Below are positions 1 through 13,037 of a DNA stretch of 64,000 nucleotides, one piece after another. The position numbers were made by a program, and so were the translations under genes. Below the pieces are notes generated by a model. The model did not search any database and had not been told where the DNA came from. It saw nothing but the letters and a program-made list of their open reading frames with translations. Position 1 is the first letter of the stretch; every line of letters begins with the position of its first letter. Source of the stretch: Roseospira goensis (GTDB taxonomy: Bacteria; Pseudomonadota; Alphaproteobacteria; Rhodospirillales; Rhodospirillaceae); NCBI RefSeq assembly GCF_014197795.1, contig NZ_JACIGI010000013.1, positions 1 through 64,000 on the forward strand, given 5' to 3'.

Positions 1-89
1 TCAAGGTCATCAAGCGGATGGCCTACGGCTTCCGCGATGACGCCTACTTCTTCCTCAAGATCCGCGCCGCCTTCCCCGGAATTCCGTGA
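1..89 (+). pseudogene. 3' end of a transposase-like gene (cut by window edge)
   Basis: The frame starting at base 3 reads KVIKRMAYGFRDDAYFFLKI and then a short tail ending at a TGA at 87-89. This resembles the C-terminus of DDE transposases of the ISL3 type, which end in an IK-x-IKR-x-AYGFR segment followed by a short basic helix. Only about 28 residues are visible, so it cannot be decided whether the gene is intact upstream of the window. No terminal inverted repeat or target duplication could be identified, although a palindromic element follows three bases after the stop. Family assignment is from memory of the motif and is moderate at best. Confidence 0.55.
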
Positions 90-91
90 TG

Positions 92-171
92 AACCAATCA
101 TATAGGTCGCGCGGATTCACGCGATCAATCCGAACCACGCCGTGTTTCCGATTGATCGCGATCCGCGCTAA
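92..171. repeat. Palindromic intergenic element, family 1, copy A
   Basis: The inner stem is GCGATCAATCCGAA (121-134) against TTCCGATTGATCGC (146-159), with one mismatch. It is enclosed by GCGGATTCACGC on the left and GCGATCCGC on the right. The right end supplies the stop codon (168-170, minus strand) of the neighbouring small membrane protein gene. Related copies lie at 13571-13630, 13641-13709, 49164-49287, 52055-52191 and 61785-61850. Confidence 0.8.
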
Positions 172-494
172 CCCCGCATGCGCTCGACCTGTTCCAGCAT
201 GGCCTGTTGGTCGATGAAGAAGCCCAGGAACAGGCTGATGGCCATCAGGATCGCGGCCTCGTCCCAGCGGGTCAGATGCGGCACCCGCACCGGCTCGCCC
301 AGGAATCCGGCCACCAGCGCCGAGACCAGCGCCCCGATCCAGAGCAGAGAGCTGAGCGATGCCACCATCAGATCCGGCGGCAAGGTGGAGGCGATCAGAA
401 GCGCGATGGAGCCGAACAGACCCAGGCGCAGGAGGCTGGTCTTGTTCATATCGGTGCGGTCGCTGTCGGGGTGTCCACTCGCGTTTCCAGCCAT
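168..494 (-). CDS. Small membrane protein, unknown function (108 aa)
   Basis: I do not recognise this protein. The chosen start (MAGNASGHPD...) follows a strong ribosome-binding site, GGAGGGAAGGGG, just upstream; a start ten codons earlier lacks one. Three hydrophobic stretches are visible: about residues 20-38 (LGLFGSIALLIASTLPP), 43-67 (SLLWIGALVSALVAGFLG) and 80-97 (AAILMAISLFLGFFI). The protein is therefore probably an inner-membrane protein with a short polar N-terminus and a charged tail (LEQVERMRG). The stop codon lies inside the end of palindromic element A. The gene runs in the same direction as mlaC, but the 235-base gap makes co-transcription uncertain. Confidence 0.6.
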   Translation of the reverse strand: MAGNASGHPDSDRTDMNKTSLLRLGLFGSIALLIASTLPPDLMVASLSSLLWIGALVSALVAGFLGEPVRVPHLTRWDEAAILMAISLFLGFFIDQQAMLEQVERMRG

Positions 495-729
495 GGCCCC
501 TTCCCTCCGGTGCGCGCCCGGCACGGACAGGCACGACGCCCCGGGTGTGGTGTCCGGGTGTGGCGTCCGGGTGTGGTGTCCGGCGGGCGCGGCCGGGCAT
601 GCCGCCCGCCGTCCTCCCTCAAGATGGGCCGGTCGACAGGGCGAATCAACCGAAGCCGTGCCGGGTCTCCGGTGGCCCGTTCGGGACGCCGGAGGGGACG
701 CCGGAGGGGGCGGTCGCGCGCGATCCGCG
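495..729. repeat. Non-coding gap with two short tandem repeats
   Basis: Around 543-585 a 12-base unit close to GTCCGGGTGTGG occurs three times in a row. At about 684-710 a 12-base unit (GACGCCGGAGGG) occurs twice. No open frame with a convincing start is seen. The mlaC stop at 730-732 is preceded by GATCCGCG, the same bases that end palindromic element A, so a remnant of that element may lie here. Confidence 0.6.
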
Positions 730-1380
730 CTACAGCTCGGTCTTCTCGCGCAGTTCGGCGACGCGCTGCTCCAGGGTCTCGTTGAGGCCGGTCAGGCTGC
801 CCTTTTCCTTCAGCACCGAGGCGTACTCCGAGCGCCAGGTCTGCGACATCCAGATGCCCTCGACCGAGATGTCGACGATGCGCAGGCCGCCCTCGCGTTT
901 GCGCACCCGCCACGTGACCAGGAACGGCTTGCCGTCCTGGTTGCCGATCCGGGTCTCGATGAAATAGCCCTTGTCGTCGTCCGGGACCACATTGGTGACC
1001 TGGAGCGCCTGGCCGCCGTACTCATCGAACCGGCTGCCCCAGTTGAAGACGTTGAAGTCCTTGAACAGGTCGAGGAACCGTTCGCGCTCCGCGTCCGAGG
1101 CGGAGCGCCAGGCGCGGCCGACCACGAAGCGGCCCACGGTCTCCAGGTCGAAGGCGTCTTCCAGCAGGGTCTCGAACTTCGAGATGCGGTCGTCGGTCGA
1201 GATGTCCGGCTGCAGAATCTCGTCGATCGCCCGGTCGGCGACCGCCTTGATGAAGGCGTCGGGTTCGGTGGGCAGGTCGGCGGCGCGGGCGCCGAGGGGC
1301 AGGGCCACGGCCAGCGCCACCACCAGCAGCAGGGGGCGCAGCCGGCCCAGGAGGCGAGACGGAAGTAGGGTCGGTGTCAT
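730..1380 (-). CDS. mlaC: MlaC/Ttg2D-type phospholipid-binding periplasmic protein
   Basis: Probable periplasmic carrier of the Mla system, which moves phospholipid between outer and inner membranes to keep the outer leaflet asymmetric. The 216-residue product has a signal peptide (LLLVVALAVALPLGARA, about residues 17-34) and then the usual MlaC layout. DAFIKAVADRAIDEIL is the N-terminal helix, DLETVGRFVVGRAWRSAS is the conserved ALGRYWR-like segment, and VTWRVRKREGGLRIVDIS plus GIWMSQTWRSEYASVL form the characteristic C-terminal core. Length matches the family. The ATG at 1380 was preferred over an upstream in-frame start because it sits directly before the signal peptide. No mlaD, mlaE or mlaF is present, so its partners must be elsewhere or beyond the window. 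Confidence 0.85.
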   Translation of the reverse strand: MTPTLLPSRLLGRLRPLLLVVALAVALPLGARAADLPTEPDAFIKAVADRAIDEILQPDISTDDRISKFETLLEDAFDLETVGRFVVGRAWRSASDAERERFLDLFKDFNVFNWGSRFDEYGGQALQVTNVVPDDDKGYFIETRIGNQDGKPFLVTWRVRKREGGLRIVDISVEGIWMSQTWRSEYASVLKEKGSLTGLNETLEQRVAELREKTEL

Positions 1381-2002
1381 GGCGATCTCATCCGTTGAGG
1401 GCCGTCTTCGGGGCCGTGGGCGGCGGGCGCCCGTCATGTGCTTCAGGTCGTGTGCATCAGGTCGTGTGCATCAGGGGGTGGGTCCAGGGTCTTGGGCATC
1501 GGCGGTCCGAGGCAAGGGTCTGGGTCCTGGGGCGAGTCCCCAGGGTCCGCCCACCGGACGCGACCGGCCCCAGCATGGCGCGATGATGCGGCTCCCCCGC
1601 GTGCAGACGGTGGCGATTCTGTGTCTTCGCTGCCGACCCACGGCCAGTCCAGGGCCGACCTGGGCCTTGGATTGGCCGTAGCACCTGGTCGTCGCCGCCA
1701 GATCGCCGCCGGAGCGCCGCCGCGCCGGCCGCGCCGGCCGCGCCGGCCGCGCCGGCCGCACCCGGACGCCATGGCTAGCACAGTGGGCGGGGCAAATCCA
1801 CGGGTGGTGCGGGGTCCCACAGGGCCATCGTGTGGCAACGCGCCGGGGCGAGGCGGCAGAGACCGACGCCCGGTCCCCCGAAGACGTCATGCGGGGCCAG
1901 GGCGGGGCGCCGCGACGCTCGGCTTGTCATGATATAAAGATATGTTTATATGTGGATGCAGACGGGCGCTTCCCGCCTGTCGGGCATGAACGGAACCGAC
2001 GC
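1381..2002. other. Intergenic region with tandem repeats and the met-locus operator
   Basis: This 622-base gap separates mlaC from the divergent methionine locus. A 14-base unit, CAGGTCGTGTGCAT, is repeated exactly twice at 1444-1471. A 9-base unit, GCGCCGGCC, is repeated four times at 1722-1757. The only AT-rich stretch, around 1928-1955, contains the palindrome described separately. Open frames across the gap lack ribosome-binding sites and protein-like composition. Confidence 0.6.
1932..1951. promoter_or_regulatory. Palindromic operator, probable ArsR-family binding site
   Basis: ATATAAA and TTTATAT form a perfect 7-base inverted repeat around a 6-base centre, in an otherwise extremely GC-rich gap and about 50 bases before the ArsR-methyltransferase start. 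ArsR-family repressors of methionine genes (for example SahR) bind short AT-rich palindromes at this kind of position. Autoregulation of the arsR-metF-metH locus is the inference; binding is not shown by the sequence. Confidence 0.65.
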
Positions 2003-3118
2003 ATGACCGAGGCTTCCATGGATCAGGTGCTGGCCGGACTGCGCGCCGCGGGCGAGGAAACCCGCCTGCGGCTGCTGGCGCTGTGCGCGCGCGGCGAGCT
2101 GACCGTCACCGACATGGTCGCGATCCTGGGCCTGAGCCAGCCGCGCGTCTCACGCCATCTGAAGGTCATGTGCGAGTCCGGCCTGCTGGAGCGGGTGCGC
2201 GAGGGCGCCTGGGTGTTCTACCGCCTGGCCCACCGCGGCGCCGGCGCCGCGGTGGCGCGGGCCATCGACGCGCTGCTGCCGGGCGACGACCCGGTGGTGG
2301 CGCGCGACCGCGAGCGCCACAACGAGATCCTGCGCGCCCGCGCCGAAGCGGCTCAAGCCTATTTCCGGGCCAACGCCGCCCAATGGGACGACCTGCGCCG
2401 GCTGCACATCGACGAGGCGCGGGTGGAGCAGGCGCTGCTCGCGCTGTTGCCGCCCGACTCGGTCGGCGACCTGCTGGACGTGGGCACCGGCACCGGGCGC
2501 ATGCTGAGCCTGTACGCGCCGCACATCCGCGACGGCCTGGGCATCGACCAGTCGCGGGAGATGCTGGCGGTGGCCCGCGCCAATCTGGACGGCGCCGGCG
2601 CGGCGCACTGCCAGGCCCGCCTGGGCGACCTGTACCACATGCCGTGCGACGACCGCTCGCGCGACGCCGTCACCATGCACCAGGTGCTTCATTACGTGGA
2701 GCGCCCGGCGGGCGCGGTGCGGGAGTGCGCCCGCGTGCTACGCCCCGGCGGCCGGCTGGCGATCGTCGATTTCGCCCCGCACGAGCTGGAGGAGCTGCGC
2801 GAACGCCATCAGCACCGCCGTCTCGGCTTCGCCCACGGCGAGGTCGCCGCCTGGTGCGAGGGTGCCGGCCTGGAGGTCGTCGACATCGTCGACCTGCCCG
2901 GCGGCGCGCTGACCGTCACCCTGTGGCTGGCGCGCCGGCCCGACGCCGACCCCGACGCCGTGCCCGAGACGGACGGCGCCGCCGCCGACCACCGGACCGC
3001 GCCGCCGCCGGCGCCATCGCCGCCGCCGCCGGCACCGGCGGTCGCCCTGCCCGGCGCCTCCCCCGACGCCCCCCTCGACGCCCTTTGGCCCCACCGGAAC
3101 AAGGACCACGTCGCGTGA
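2003..3118 (+). CDS. ArsR-type regulator fused to a SAM-dependent methyltransferase
   Basis: The N-terminal ~90 residues are an ArsR winged helix (EETRLRLLALCARGELTV, then LSQPRVSRHLKVMCESGLL as the recognition region, and GAWVFYRL as the wing). No metal-binding CxxC pair is visible in the recognition helix. Residues ~110-310 are a class I methyltransferase: LLDVGTGTGRML is the SAM-binding motif I, GIDQSREML motif II, DAVTMHQVLHYVE motif IV and ECARVLRPGGRLAIVDF motif V. The last ~60 residues are a low-complexity Pro/Ala tail. The fusion next to metF and metH is a recurring alphaproteobacterial arrangement and fits a repressor of methionine/SAM-cycle genes that senses SAM or S-adenosylhomocysteine through its methyltransferase fold (inference). 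The stop overlaps the metF start by three bases (GTGA). Confidence 0.85.
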   Translation: MTEASMDQVLAGLRAAGEETRLRLLALCARGELTVTDMVAILGLSQPRVSRHLKVMCESGLLERVREGAWVFYRLAHRGAGAAVARAIDALLPGDDPVVARDRERHNEILRARAEAAQAYFRANAAQWDDLRRLHIDEARVEQALLALLPPDSVGDLLDVGTGTGRMLSLYAPHIRDGLGIDQSREMLAVARANLDGAGAAHCQARLGDLYHMPCDDRSRDAVTMHQVLHYVERPAGAVRECARVLRPGGRLAIVDFAPHELEELRERHQHRRLGFAHGEVAAWCEGAGLEVVDIVDLPGGALTVTLWLARRPDADPDAVPETDGAAADHRTAPPPAPSPPPPAPAVALPGASPDAPLDALWPHRNKDHVA

Positions 3119-4047
3119 AGATCGACCCCCGAACCGTCGCCGAGGGCAAGACCGCCCTGCCGCTGTGCGGCCGGCTGCCCGACAACGTCAAGGTTTCGTT
3201 CGAGTTCTTCCCGCCCAAGACGGAGAAGATGGCGGAAAGCCTGTGGGCCGCCGTCAAACGGCTGGAGCCGCTGGGCCCGCAGTTCGTCTCCGTCACCTAC
3301 GGGGCCGGCGGCTCGACGCGTGACCGCACCCACGAAACCGTGGCCCGCATCGCCCGCGAGACCAGCCTGACGGCGGCCGCGCATCTGACCTGCGTCAACG
3401 CCACCCGCGAGGAGGTGGACGCCGTGGCCCGGCGCTACTGGGACGCCGGCATCCGCCACGTCGTCGCCCTGCGCGGCGATGCCCCGGACAGCGACGGCGT
3501 CTATCGCCCCACCCCGGGCGGCTACGCCTTCGCCGCCGATCTGGTCGAAGGCCTGAAGCGGGTGGCGGACTTCGAGATCAGTGTCGCCGCCTATCCGGAG
3601 GTGCACCCCGAGGCCGCCAGCCCGGACGCCGACCTGGACGCCCTGAAGCGCAAGATCGACGCCGGGGCGACCCGGGCCATCACCCAGTTCTTTTTCGACG
3701 TCGACGTCTTCAACCGCTTCCGCGACCGCGCCGCCGCCGCCGGCATCACGGTGCCGATCGTGCCCGGCATCCTGCCGGTGGCCAACTTCGCCACCGTCAC
3801 CCGGTTCGCCGGGATGTGCGGGGCGCACGTGCCGCGCTGGATGCACGAGACCTTCGAGGGCCTGGACGACGACCCGGAGACGCGCAAGCTGGTGGCCGGC
3901 ATGGTGGCCGCCGAGCAGTGCCGGGCGCTGGCCGCCGCCGGCGCGGACACCTTCCACTTCTACACCCTGAACCGGGCCGACCTGACGGTGGCCATCTGCC
4001 ACACGCTGGGTGTGCGCCCGCCGGTGGAAGAACCGGCACCGGCGTAG
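3115..4047 (+). CDS. metF: Methylenetetrahydrofolate reductase MetF
   Basis: Reduces 5,10-methylene-THF to 5-methyl-THF, the methyl donor for methionine synthase, using FAD in the cytoplasm. The 310-residue product has the family signature VSFEFFPPK with the catalytic Glu at about residue 30. It also has QFVSVTYGAGGSTRDRT, the folate/FAD-binding HLTCVNATREE, HVVALRGDAP, ISVAAYPEVHPEA, TQFFFDVDVF, VPGILPVANF and the C-terminal FHFYTLNRADL. Translation starts at a GTG at 3115 that overlaps the upstream stop (GTGA), with AAGGA eight bases before it, so metF is translationally coupled to the regulator gene. metH follows after 190 bases, giving the two consecutive enzymes of methyl-group synthesis. 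Confidence 0.95.
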   Translation: MKIDPRTVAEGKTALPLCGRLPDNVKVSFEFFPPKTEKMAESLWAAVKRLEPLGPQFVSVTYGAGGSTRDRTHETVARIARETSLTAAAHLTCVNATREEVDAVARRYWDAGIRHVVALRGDAPDSDGVYRPTPGGYAFAADLVEGLKRVADFEISVAAYPEVHPEAASPDADLDALKRKIDAGATRAITQFFFDVDVFNRFRDRAAAAGITVPIVPGILPVANFATVTRFAGMCGAHVPRWMHETFEGLDDDPETRKLVAGMVAAEQCRALAAAGADTFHFYTLNRADLTVAICHTLGVRPPVEEPAPA

Positions 4048-4078
4048 GAGGCTGTCCGTGCGCGGCGCCCGGCGCCGA

Positions 4079-4120
4079 GCCATCCAGGGCGGACGGCACC
4101 GCCTCCCGCCTCTGGATGGC
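4079..4120 (+). other. Intercistronic hairpin between metF and metH
   Basis: GCCATCCAG (4079-4087) and CTGGATGGC (4112-4120) are a perfect 9-base inverted repeat with a 24-base loop, in the 190-base gap between metF and metH. There is no T-tract, so it looks more like a processing or attenuation hairpin than a strong intrinsic terminator. I do not recognise a cobalamin riboswitch in this gap. Confidence 0.45.
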
Positions 4121-4237
4121 ATTTCGCGCGCCTGACACGGTGGTCTCGCCACGCCGGCGCGTTCCGGGGACGCCCCCGTCCGTCTACGCCGCCCCCGCCC
4201 GTTCGTCCTTCCCTCCTCTGACCCGCAGGCATCCCCC

Positions 4238-7759
<3,522 letters not shown>

Positions 7760-7844
7760 CGCCGGCGCCGGTCGGGGGCGGGCCGGCGCGGGTCGGGGGC
7801 GGGCCGGCGCGGGCCGGCGACACCCACCCCGGCCGCCGGCAGGG

Positions 7845-10800
7845 GCGTCGATGAGGCCGGGGCAGGACGGCCCCGGGAAGGGCCTGCGCGGTGTGTCGCC
7901 CGAGGATCTGACCGACTGGCTTCAATGAGGCCGGGGCATTACTGCCCCGGGAAGGATGCGACAGGAGATCCGGAAGTCGCCGCGAGGAATGGCTTCAATG
8001 AGGCCGGGGCATTACTGCCCCGGGAAGGCGCCGTAAAGTCACCCGACAAAATCCGCATCACTCGCGGGCTTCAATGAGGCCGGGGCATTACTGCCCCGGG
8101 AAGGATAAGCGGTTCGCGACATGCCGCGACGTCTTTGATGGCTTCAATGAGGCCGGGGCATTACTGCCCCGGGAAGATGAGCGAGGCGGAGAGTACGATC
8201 CGAACGAAGGTACGGCTTCAATGAGGCCGGGGCATTACTGCCCCGGGAAGCCGCCGCCATGACCGAATACCTGGGCGAGGCGGTCACGCTTCAATGAGGC
8301 CGGGGCATTACTGCCCCGGGAAGGTCGCGGTCACCGATCCGGCCGGCAACCGCAAGCTGGAGCTTCAATGAGGCCGGGGCATTACTGCCCCGGGAAGCCG
8401 ACATCGCCACATTGCAGGCCCGCCTCGTCGAGGCGCTTCAATGAGGCCGGGGCATTACTGCCCCGGGAAGCAACCGCACCGTGGTGCAGGAAATCGTCGC
8501 CAAGGGTGCCGCTTCAATGAGGCCGGGGCATTACTGCCCCGGGAAGCGAGGGGTGTCGGCCACGCTGATCTCGGCGGGGGCCCAGCTTCAATGAGGCCGG
8601 GGCATTACTGCCCCGGGAAGCGAGGAGGCCGCATGGAAGCGCGCCAAGCGCGAAGCGCTTCAATGAGGCCGGGGCATTACTGCCCCGGGAAGCCGGCGCC
8701 GGAGACCCCGCCGGGCTACATGCAGGACAGGCTTCAATGAGGCCGGGGCATTACTGCCCCGGGAAGCACGCCCGGTCGGATCGTCTGTGCCGACATCCAA
8801 CGGCTTCAATGAGGCCGGGGCATTACTGCCCCGGGAAGCTGATCGACTACGCTCGCAAGAAGGTCCAGCCAGACGCTTCAATGAGGCCGGGGCATTACTG
8901 CCCCGGGAAGGGTGGCGGCATGATCCTCCTGGCCCTGGACATCGCCAGCTTCAATGAGGCCGGGGCATTACTGCCCCGGGAAGCGGGCCAACAGCGGGGG
9001 TGCCCTGACCCCTGGGACGAGCTTCAATGAGGCCGGGGCATTACTGCCCCGGGAAGGGTCTTGAGCACGCACAGCGGCACGGACAATCCGTAGCTTCAAT
9101 GAGGCCGGGGCATTACTGCCCCGGGAAGACCTTCAGCGTCGAGCCGACGGTGGAGCAGACGCTGGAGCTTCAATGAGGCCGGGGCATTACTGCCCCGGGA
9201 AGCGCGGATTGGGTTGTGGTGGTGTCAGGTCCGGCCGGCGCGCTTCAATGAGGCCGGGGCATTACTGCCCCGGGAAGCACCCTGATCGCCGTCGCCAACC
9301 TGCCGGAGACGTAGCTTCAATGAGGCCGGGGCATTACTGCCCCGGGAAGGATGTGCAGGTAATCGTACAGAAGATCAGAAGTAATGGCTTCAATGAGGCC
9401 GGGGCATTACTGCCCCGGGAAGCCACCTGCATGTCGCCCTTGATGTCCTCGCGGTCGCTGCTTCAATGAGGCCGGGGCATTACTGCCCCGGGAAATCGTG
9501 CGAACGAAAGGCTTGTCGACCCACTGGAGGGCTTCAATGAGGCCGGGGCATTACTGCCCCGGGAAGCCGGGTCGGCCGGCAGGATGATGGTGCCGCCGAG
9601 CGTGCTTCAATGAGGCCGGGGCATTACTGCCCCGGGAAGAGTTGTACCCCGGGGAGAAGATCGCGTTCCACGACGCGCTTCAATGAGGCCGGGGCATTAC
9701 TGCCCCGGGAAGGCCCGGGAGGCGGGCGCCGGGGGTGGGGTGGGATCGCGCTTCAATGAGGCCGGGGCATTACTGCCCCGGGAAGACCTGTTCGCGTGGC
9801 TTTCCCAGCATCGGTGGGTCTAGCTTCAATGAGGCCGGGGCATTACTGCCCCGGGAAGCAGCTCCAGGGACACGGCCGCCGGCACGGCCAGCCCGCTTCA
9901 ATGAGGCCGGGGCATTACTGCCCCGGGAAGGCGCTCCCCTCTCCTCGGGGTGGGGGCGCGCGCGAGAAGCTTCAATGAGGCCGGGGCATTACTGCCCCGG
10001 GAAGGGAGCGGGACGTCATCTCCGTCATGTCGAAGGGCAAGCGCTTCAATGAGGCCGGGGCATTACTGCCCCGGGAAGCGACGCGGTTCATGCTCGACCC
10101 CTCGACCGTGAGGGCGCTTCAATGAGGCCGGGGCATTACTGCCCCGGGAAGCCTGATCGGCCGCCGCGTTCAGCGCCTGGGCCATGCGCTTCAATGAGGC
10201 CGGGGCATTACTGCCCCGGGAAGCCGCCGGGGCCGGGGCGGGTGCGGGCGCCACGTCGTCGGCGCTTCAATGAGGCCGGGGCATTACTGCCCCGGGAAGG
10301 GCCGGGAGGCGGTCCCGATGGCTGAGGTGTCGTCGTCGCTTCAATGAGGCCGGGGCATTACTGCCCCGGGAAGCTGAACGACGAAGAAGCGCATCAGATT
10401 TTGCTGTTTCTGCTTCAATGAGGCCGGGGCATTACTGCCCCGGGAAGGAGGACGTGTTCCTGCGCTGCCTGGACGTGCTGACCCGCGCTTCAATGAGGCC
10501 GGGGCATTACTGCCCCGGGAAGCCGGCAGCCACGCGAATGTGGTAACGCTTGAATCCAGGCTTCAATGAGGCCGGGGCATTACTGCCCCGGGAAGAAGTA
10601 CGGCCGGCCGCGCCAGTCATGGGTCTCGGCCGGGCTTCAATGAGGCCGGGGCATTACTGCCCCGGGAAGCTGGCGCCAACAATGGAGCGCGCAGCGATGA
10701 ACCTGCTTCAATGAGGCCGGGGCATTACTGCCCCGGGAAGGTGCCCGAGTGCTGGAGCGAGCCGCCCGCGAAGGCGAAGCTTCAATGAGGCCGGGGCATT

Positions 10801-12800
10801 ACTGCCCCGGGAAGTCCCGCCGCCGGTGAAGGTGAACATGTACAGCCCGAAGCTTCAATGAGGCCGGGGCATTACTGCCCCGGGAAGCGCCGCGCCGTCC
10901 GCACAGGCGCTTGCCAGCGCCTGAGGCTTCAATGAGGCCGGGGCATTACTGCCCCGGGAAGCCGTCCAGGCGCAGGCGGCGATGATCCCCAGGGTCTGCG
11001 GCTTCAATGAGGCCGGGGCATTACTGCCCCGGGAAGGGCCTATCAGGACAAGATCCAGGCCGGGCACCTGGAACAGCTTCAATGAGGCCGGGGCATTACT
11101 GCCCCGGGAAGGCCGCCCCCGGCGCCCGGCGGGCGCCGGACTTGAAAGCTTCAATGAGGCCGGGGCATTACTGCCCCGGGAAGGCGCCGCCCGGATCATC
11201 CCCCTCGCCGGCTCTTGTCGTGGCTTCAATGAGGCCGGGGCATTACTGCCCCGGGAAGGCCGTTCAACGCCGCCCTGGCCGCGCTGTGCCAGACCGCGCT
11301 TCAATGAGGCCGGGGCATTACTGCCCCGGGAAGCGGGTGTTCCAGGACCCCGCCCCAGAGTGTCAGGGCGCGGCTTCAATGAGGCCGGGGCATTACTGCC
11401 CCGGGAAGCCCGGCGGCCCTGCGTGACACAGGCGCGGCGGCGGCGGGCTTCAATGAGGCCGGGGCATTACTGCCCCGGGAAGGCACGCGCGCTATGGTCT
11501 GGTCGATCATCATGGCGGAGGCTTCAATGAGGCCGGGGCATTACTGCCCCGGGAAGGCTCCTGCCCTGGTGTCAGGTGAATATCGACGATGTTGCTTCAA
11601 TGAGGCCGGGGCATTACTGCCCCGGGAAGGGGCGGAGAAGGAGGCGCCGCCCGATCCGGAGACGATGCTTCAATGAGGCCGGGGCATTACTGCCCCGGGA
11701 AGGCCCGCCCACGACCCCGACACCGGCGAGGTACTGGAGTCGCTTCAATGAGGCCGGGGCATTACTGCCCCGGGAAGAAACCCAGAAGCCAGAGGCCAGA
11801 GACCAGAAGGGTATTGCTTCAATGAGGCCGGGGCATTACTGCCCCGGGAAGTTCCGGGGCGACCGCTACCTGCGCGGCAAGTGGGCCTTGCTTCAATGAG
11901 GCCGGGGCATTACTGCCCCGGGAAGCCGCCGGACTGGGGCTGGCGGCGGCGCAGCCGGACGCTTCAATGAGGCCGGGGCATTACTGCCCCGGGAAGGTGT
12001 GGCTGGACGGCCGGGCGCGCCAGAGCCGAGAGGCTTCAATGAGGCCGGGGCATTACTGCCCCGGGAAGGCCGGCCGGCGGGGGTCTTTATGTGCGCGCAC
12101 GATACGCTTCAATGAGGCCGGGGCATTACTGCCCCGGGAAGTGCAGATCCAGGGCCTGCCCGAGGACGAGGCATGGCTCGCTTCAATGAGGCCGGGGCAT
12201 TACTGCCCCGGGAAGAGGCCGACGCGCCCATGACAAGCGCCCAAATTGCGCAAGCTTCAATGAGGCCGGGGCATTACTGCCCCGGGAAGACTCCGGGCAT
12301 GGCCATGCTTGGACGGAATCCGCGCAGCTTCAATGAGGCCGGGGCATTACTGCCCCGGGAAGTGCCCGTCATCATGGACGCGGCCCCGCCCAACATAGGC
12401 TTCAATGAGGCCGGGGCATTACTGCCCCGGGAAGCGCGCGCACGCGCTCCACCTCGTCGATGGACATCACCTGCTTCAATGAGGCCGGGGCATTACTGCC
12501 CCGGGAAGGAGTTCAGGTAACGCATTTTATGCCAATCACTTAGCTGGCTTCAATGAGGCCGGGGCATTACTGCCCCGGGAAGGTCTCAGGCCGCCTTCGC
12601 TAGCGAATTGGGTGTTCATGCTTCAATGAGGCCGGGGCATTACTGCCCCGGGAAGCATGGGAGTGAGATTAACGCAGTTTCTGCCAACTCATGCTTCAAT
12701 GAGGCCGGGGCATTACTGCCCCGGGAAGCGCATTCATAGACGGCCTCGTAATTCTGACCCGCAAGCTTCAATGAGGCCGGGGCATTACTGCCCCGGGAAG
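7845..12800 (-). CRISPR. Type I-G CRISPR array, 68 repeats and 67 spacers
   Basis: On the plus strand a 36-base repeat begins GCTTCAATGAGGCCGG and ends GCCCCGGGAAG. I counted 67 canonical copies from 7919 to 12800 at 71-76 base spacing (spacers 35-40), plus one degenerate copy at 7845-7880 with five substitutions. All canonical copies look identical except the one at 9460-9495, whose last base is A instead of G. The array is read on the minus strand. There the repeat ends in ATTGAAGC, the usual crRNA 5' handle, and forms an 8-bp stem CCGGGGCA/TGCCCCGG closed by a GUAA (GNRA) tetraloop. The decayed copy lies at the end far from cas2, as expected of the trailer, and the leader is next to cas2. 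Apparent short proteins across the array that repeat MRPGHYCPGK are translated repeats, not genes. Confidence 0.97.
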
Positions 12801-13037
12801 CGGCCGCGTCCAACCGCTTGACCCGCCTCGCAGTTTACCGCCTTTTTCGAGCGCTGCCCAGGGTCCTTCGTCGTGTTCCCCGTTCAGACCCTTCAGCGGG
12901 ACGCGGAGACGCCTGCTGCGACCATGCTAACCCTTTGATTCACAGTGTCAAACAGCTTTTTTCGAGCGCTCCCGGAGTCGGGGGCACCGCCGGAGCGCTC
13001 GCGCGTGCCCGGCGACCATCCCCGACGGGACCACAGG
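12801..13037 (-). promoter_or_regulatory. CRISPR leader
   Basis: This 237-base region lies between the youngest repeat and the end of cas2. It contains two copies of a motif, CTTTTTCGAGCGCT at 12842-12855 and CTTTTTTCGAGCGCT at 12956-12970, about 114 bases apart. They are the most T-rich segments of the region and could be integration or host-factor sites. A promoter reading into the array is described separately. No protein-coding frame is credible here. Confidence 0.8.
12924..12951 (-). promoter_or_regulatory. Probable pre-crRNA promoter
   Basis: On the minus strand a perfect -35 hexamer, TTGACA (12951-12946), is followed after 16 bases by TAGCAT (12929-12924), which matches the sigma-70 -10 consensus TATAAT at four of six positions. 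Initiation would fall near 12917, about 115 bases before the first repeat. It sits inside the leader and points into the array. No transcript data are available to me. Confidence 0.65.

Noticed and set aside
4048-4237. Possible cobalamin or SAM riboswitch before metH
   Set aside because: Only a simple 9-bp hairpin is present; no B12-box or SAM-riboswitch core could be recognised.
7921-12540. Many short open frames across the array with repeated MRPGHYCPGK or FNEAGALLPRE peptides
   Set aside because: They are translations of the CRISPR repeat in different frames; no ribosome-binding sites and spacing follows the array.
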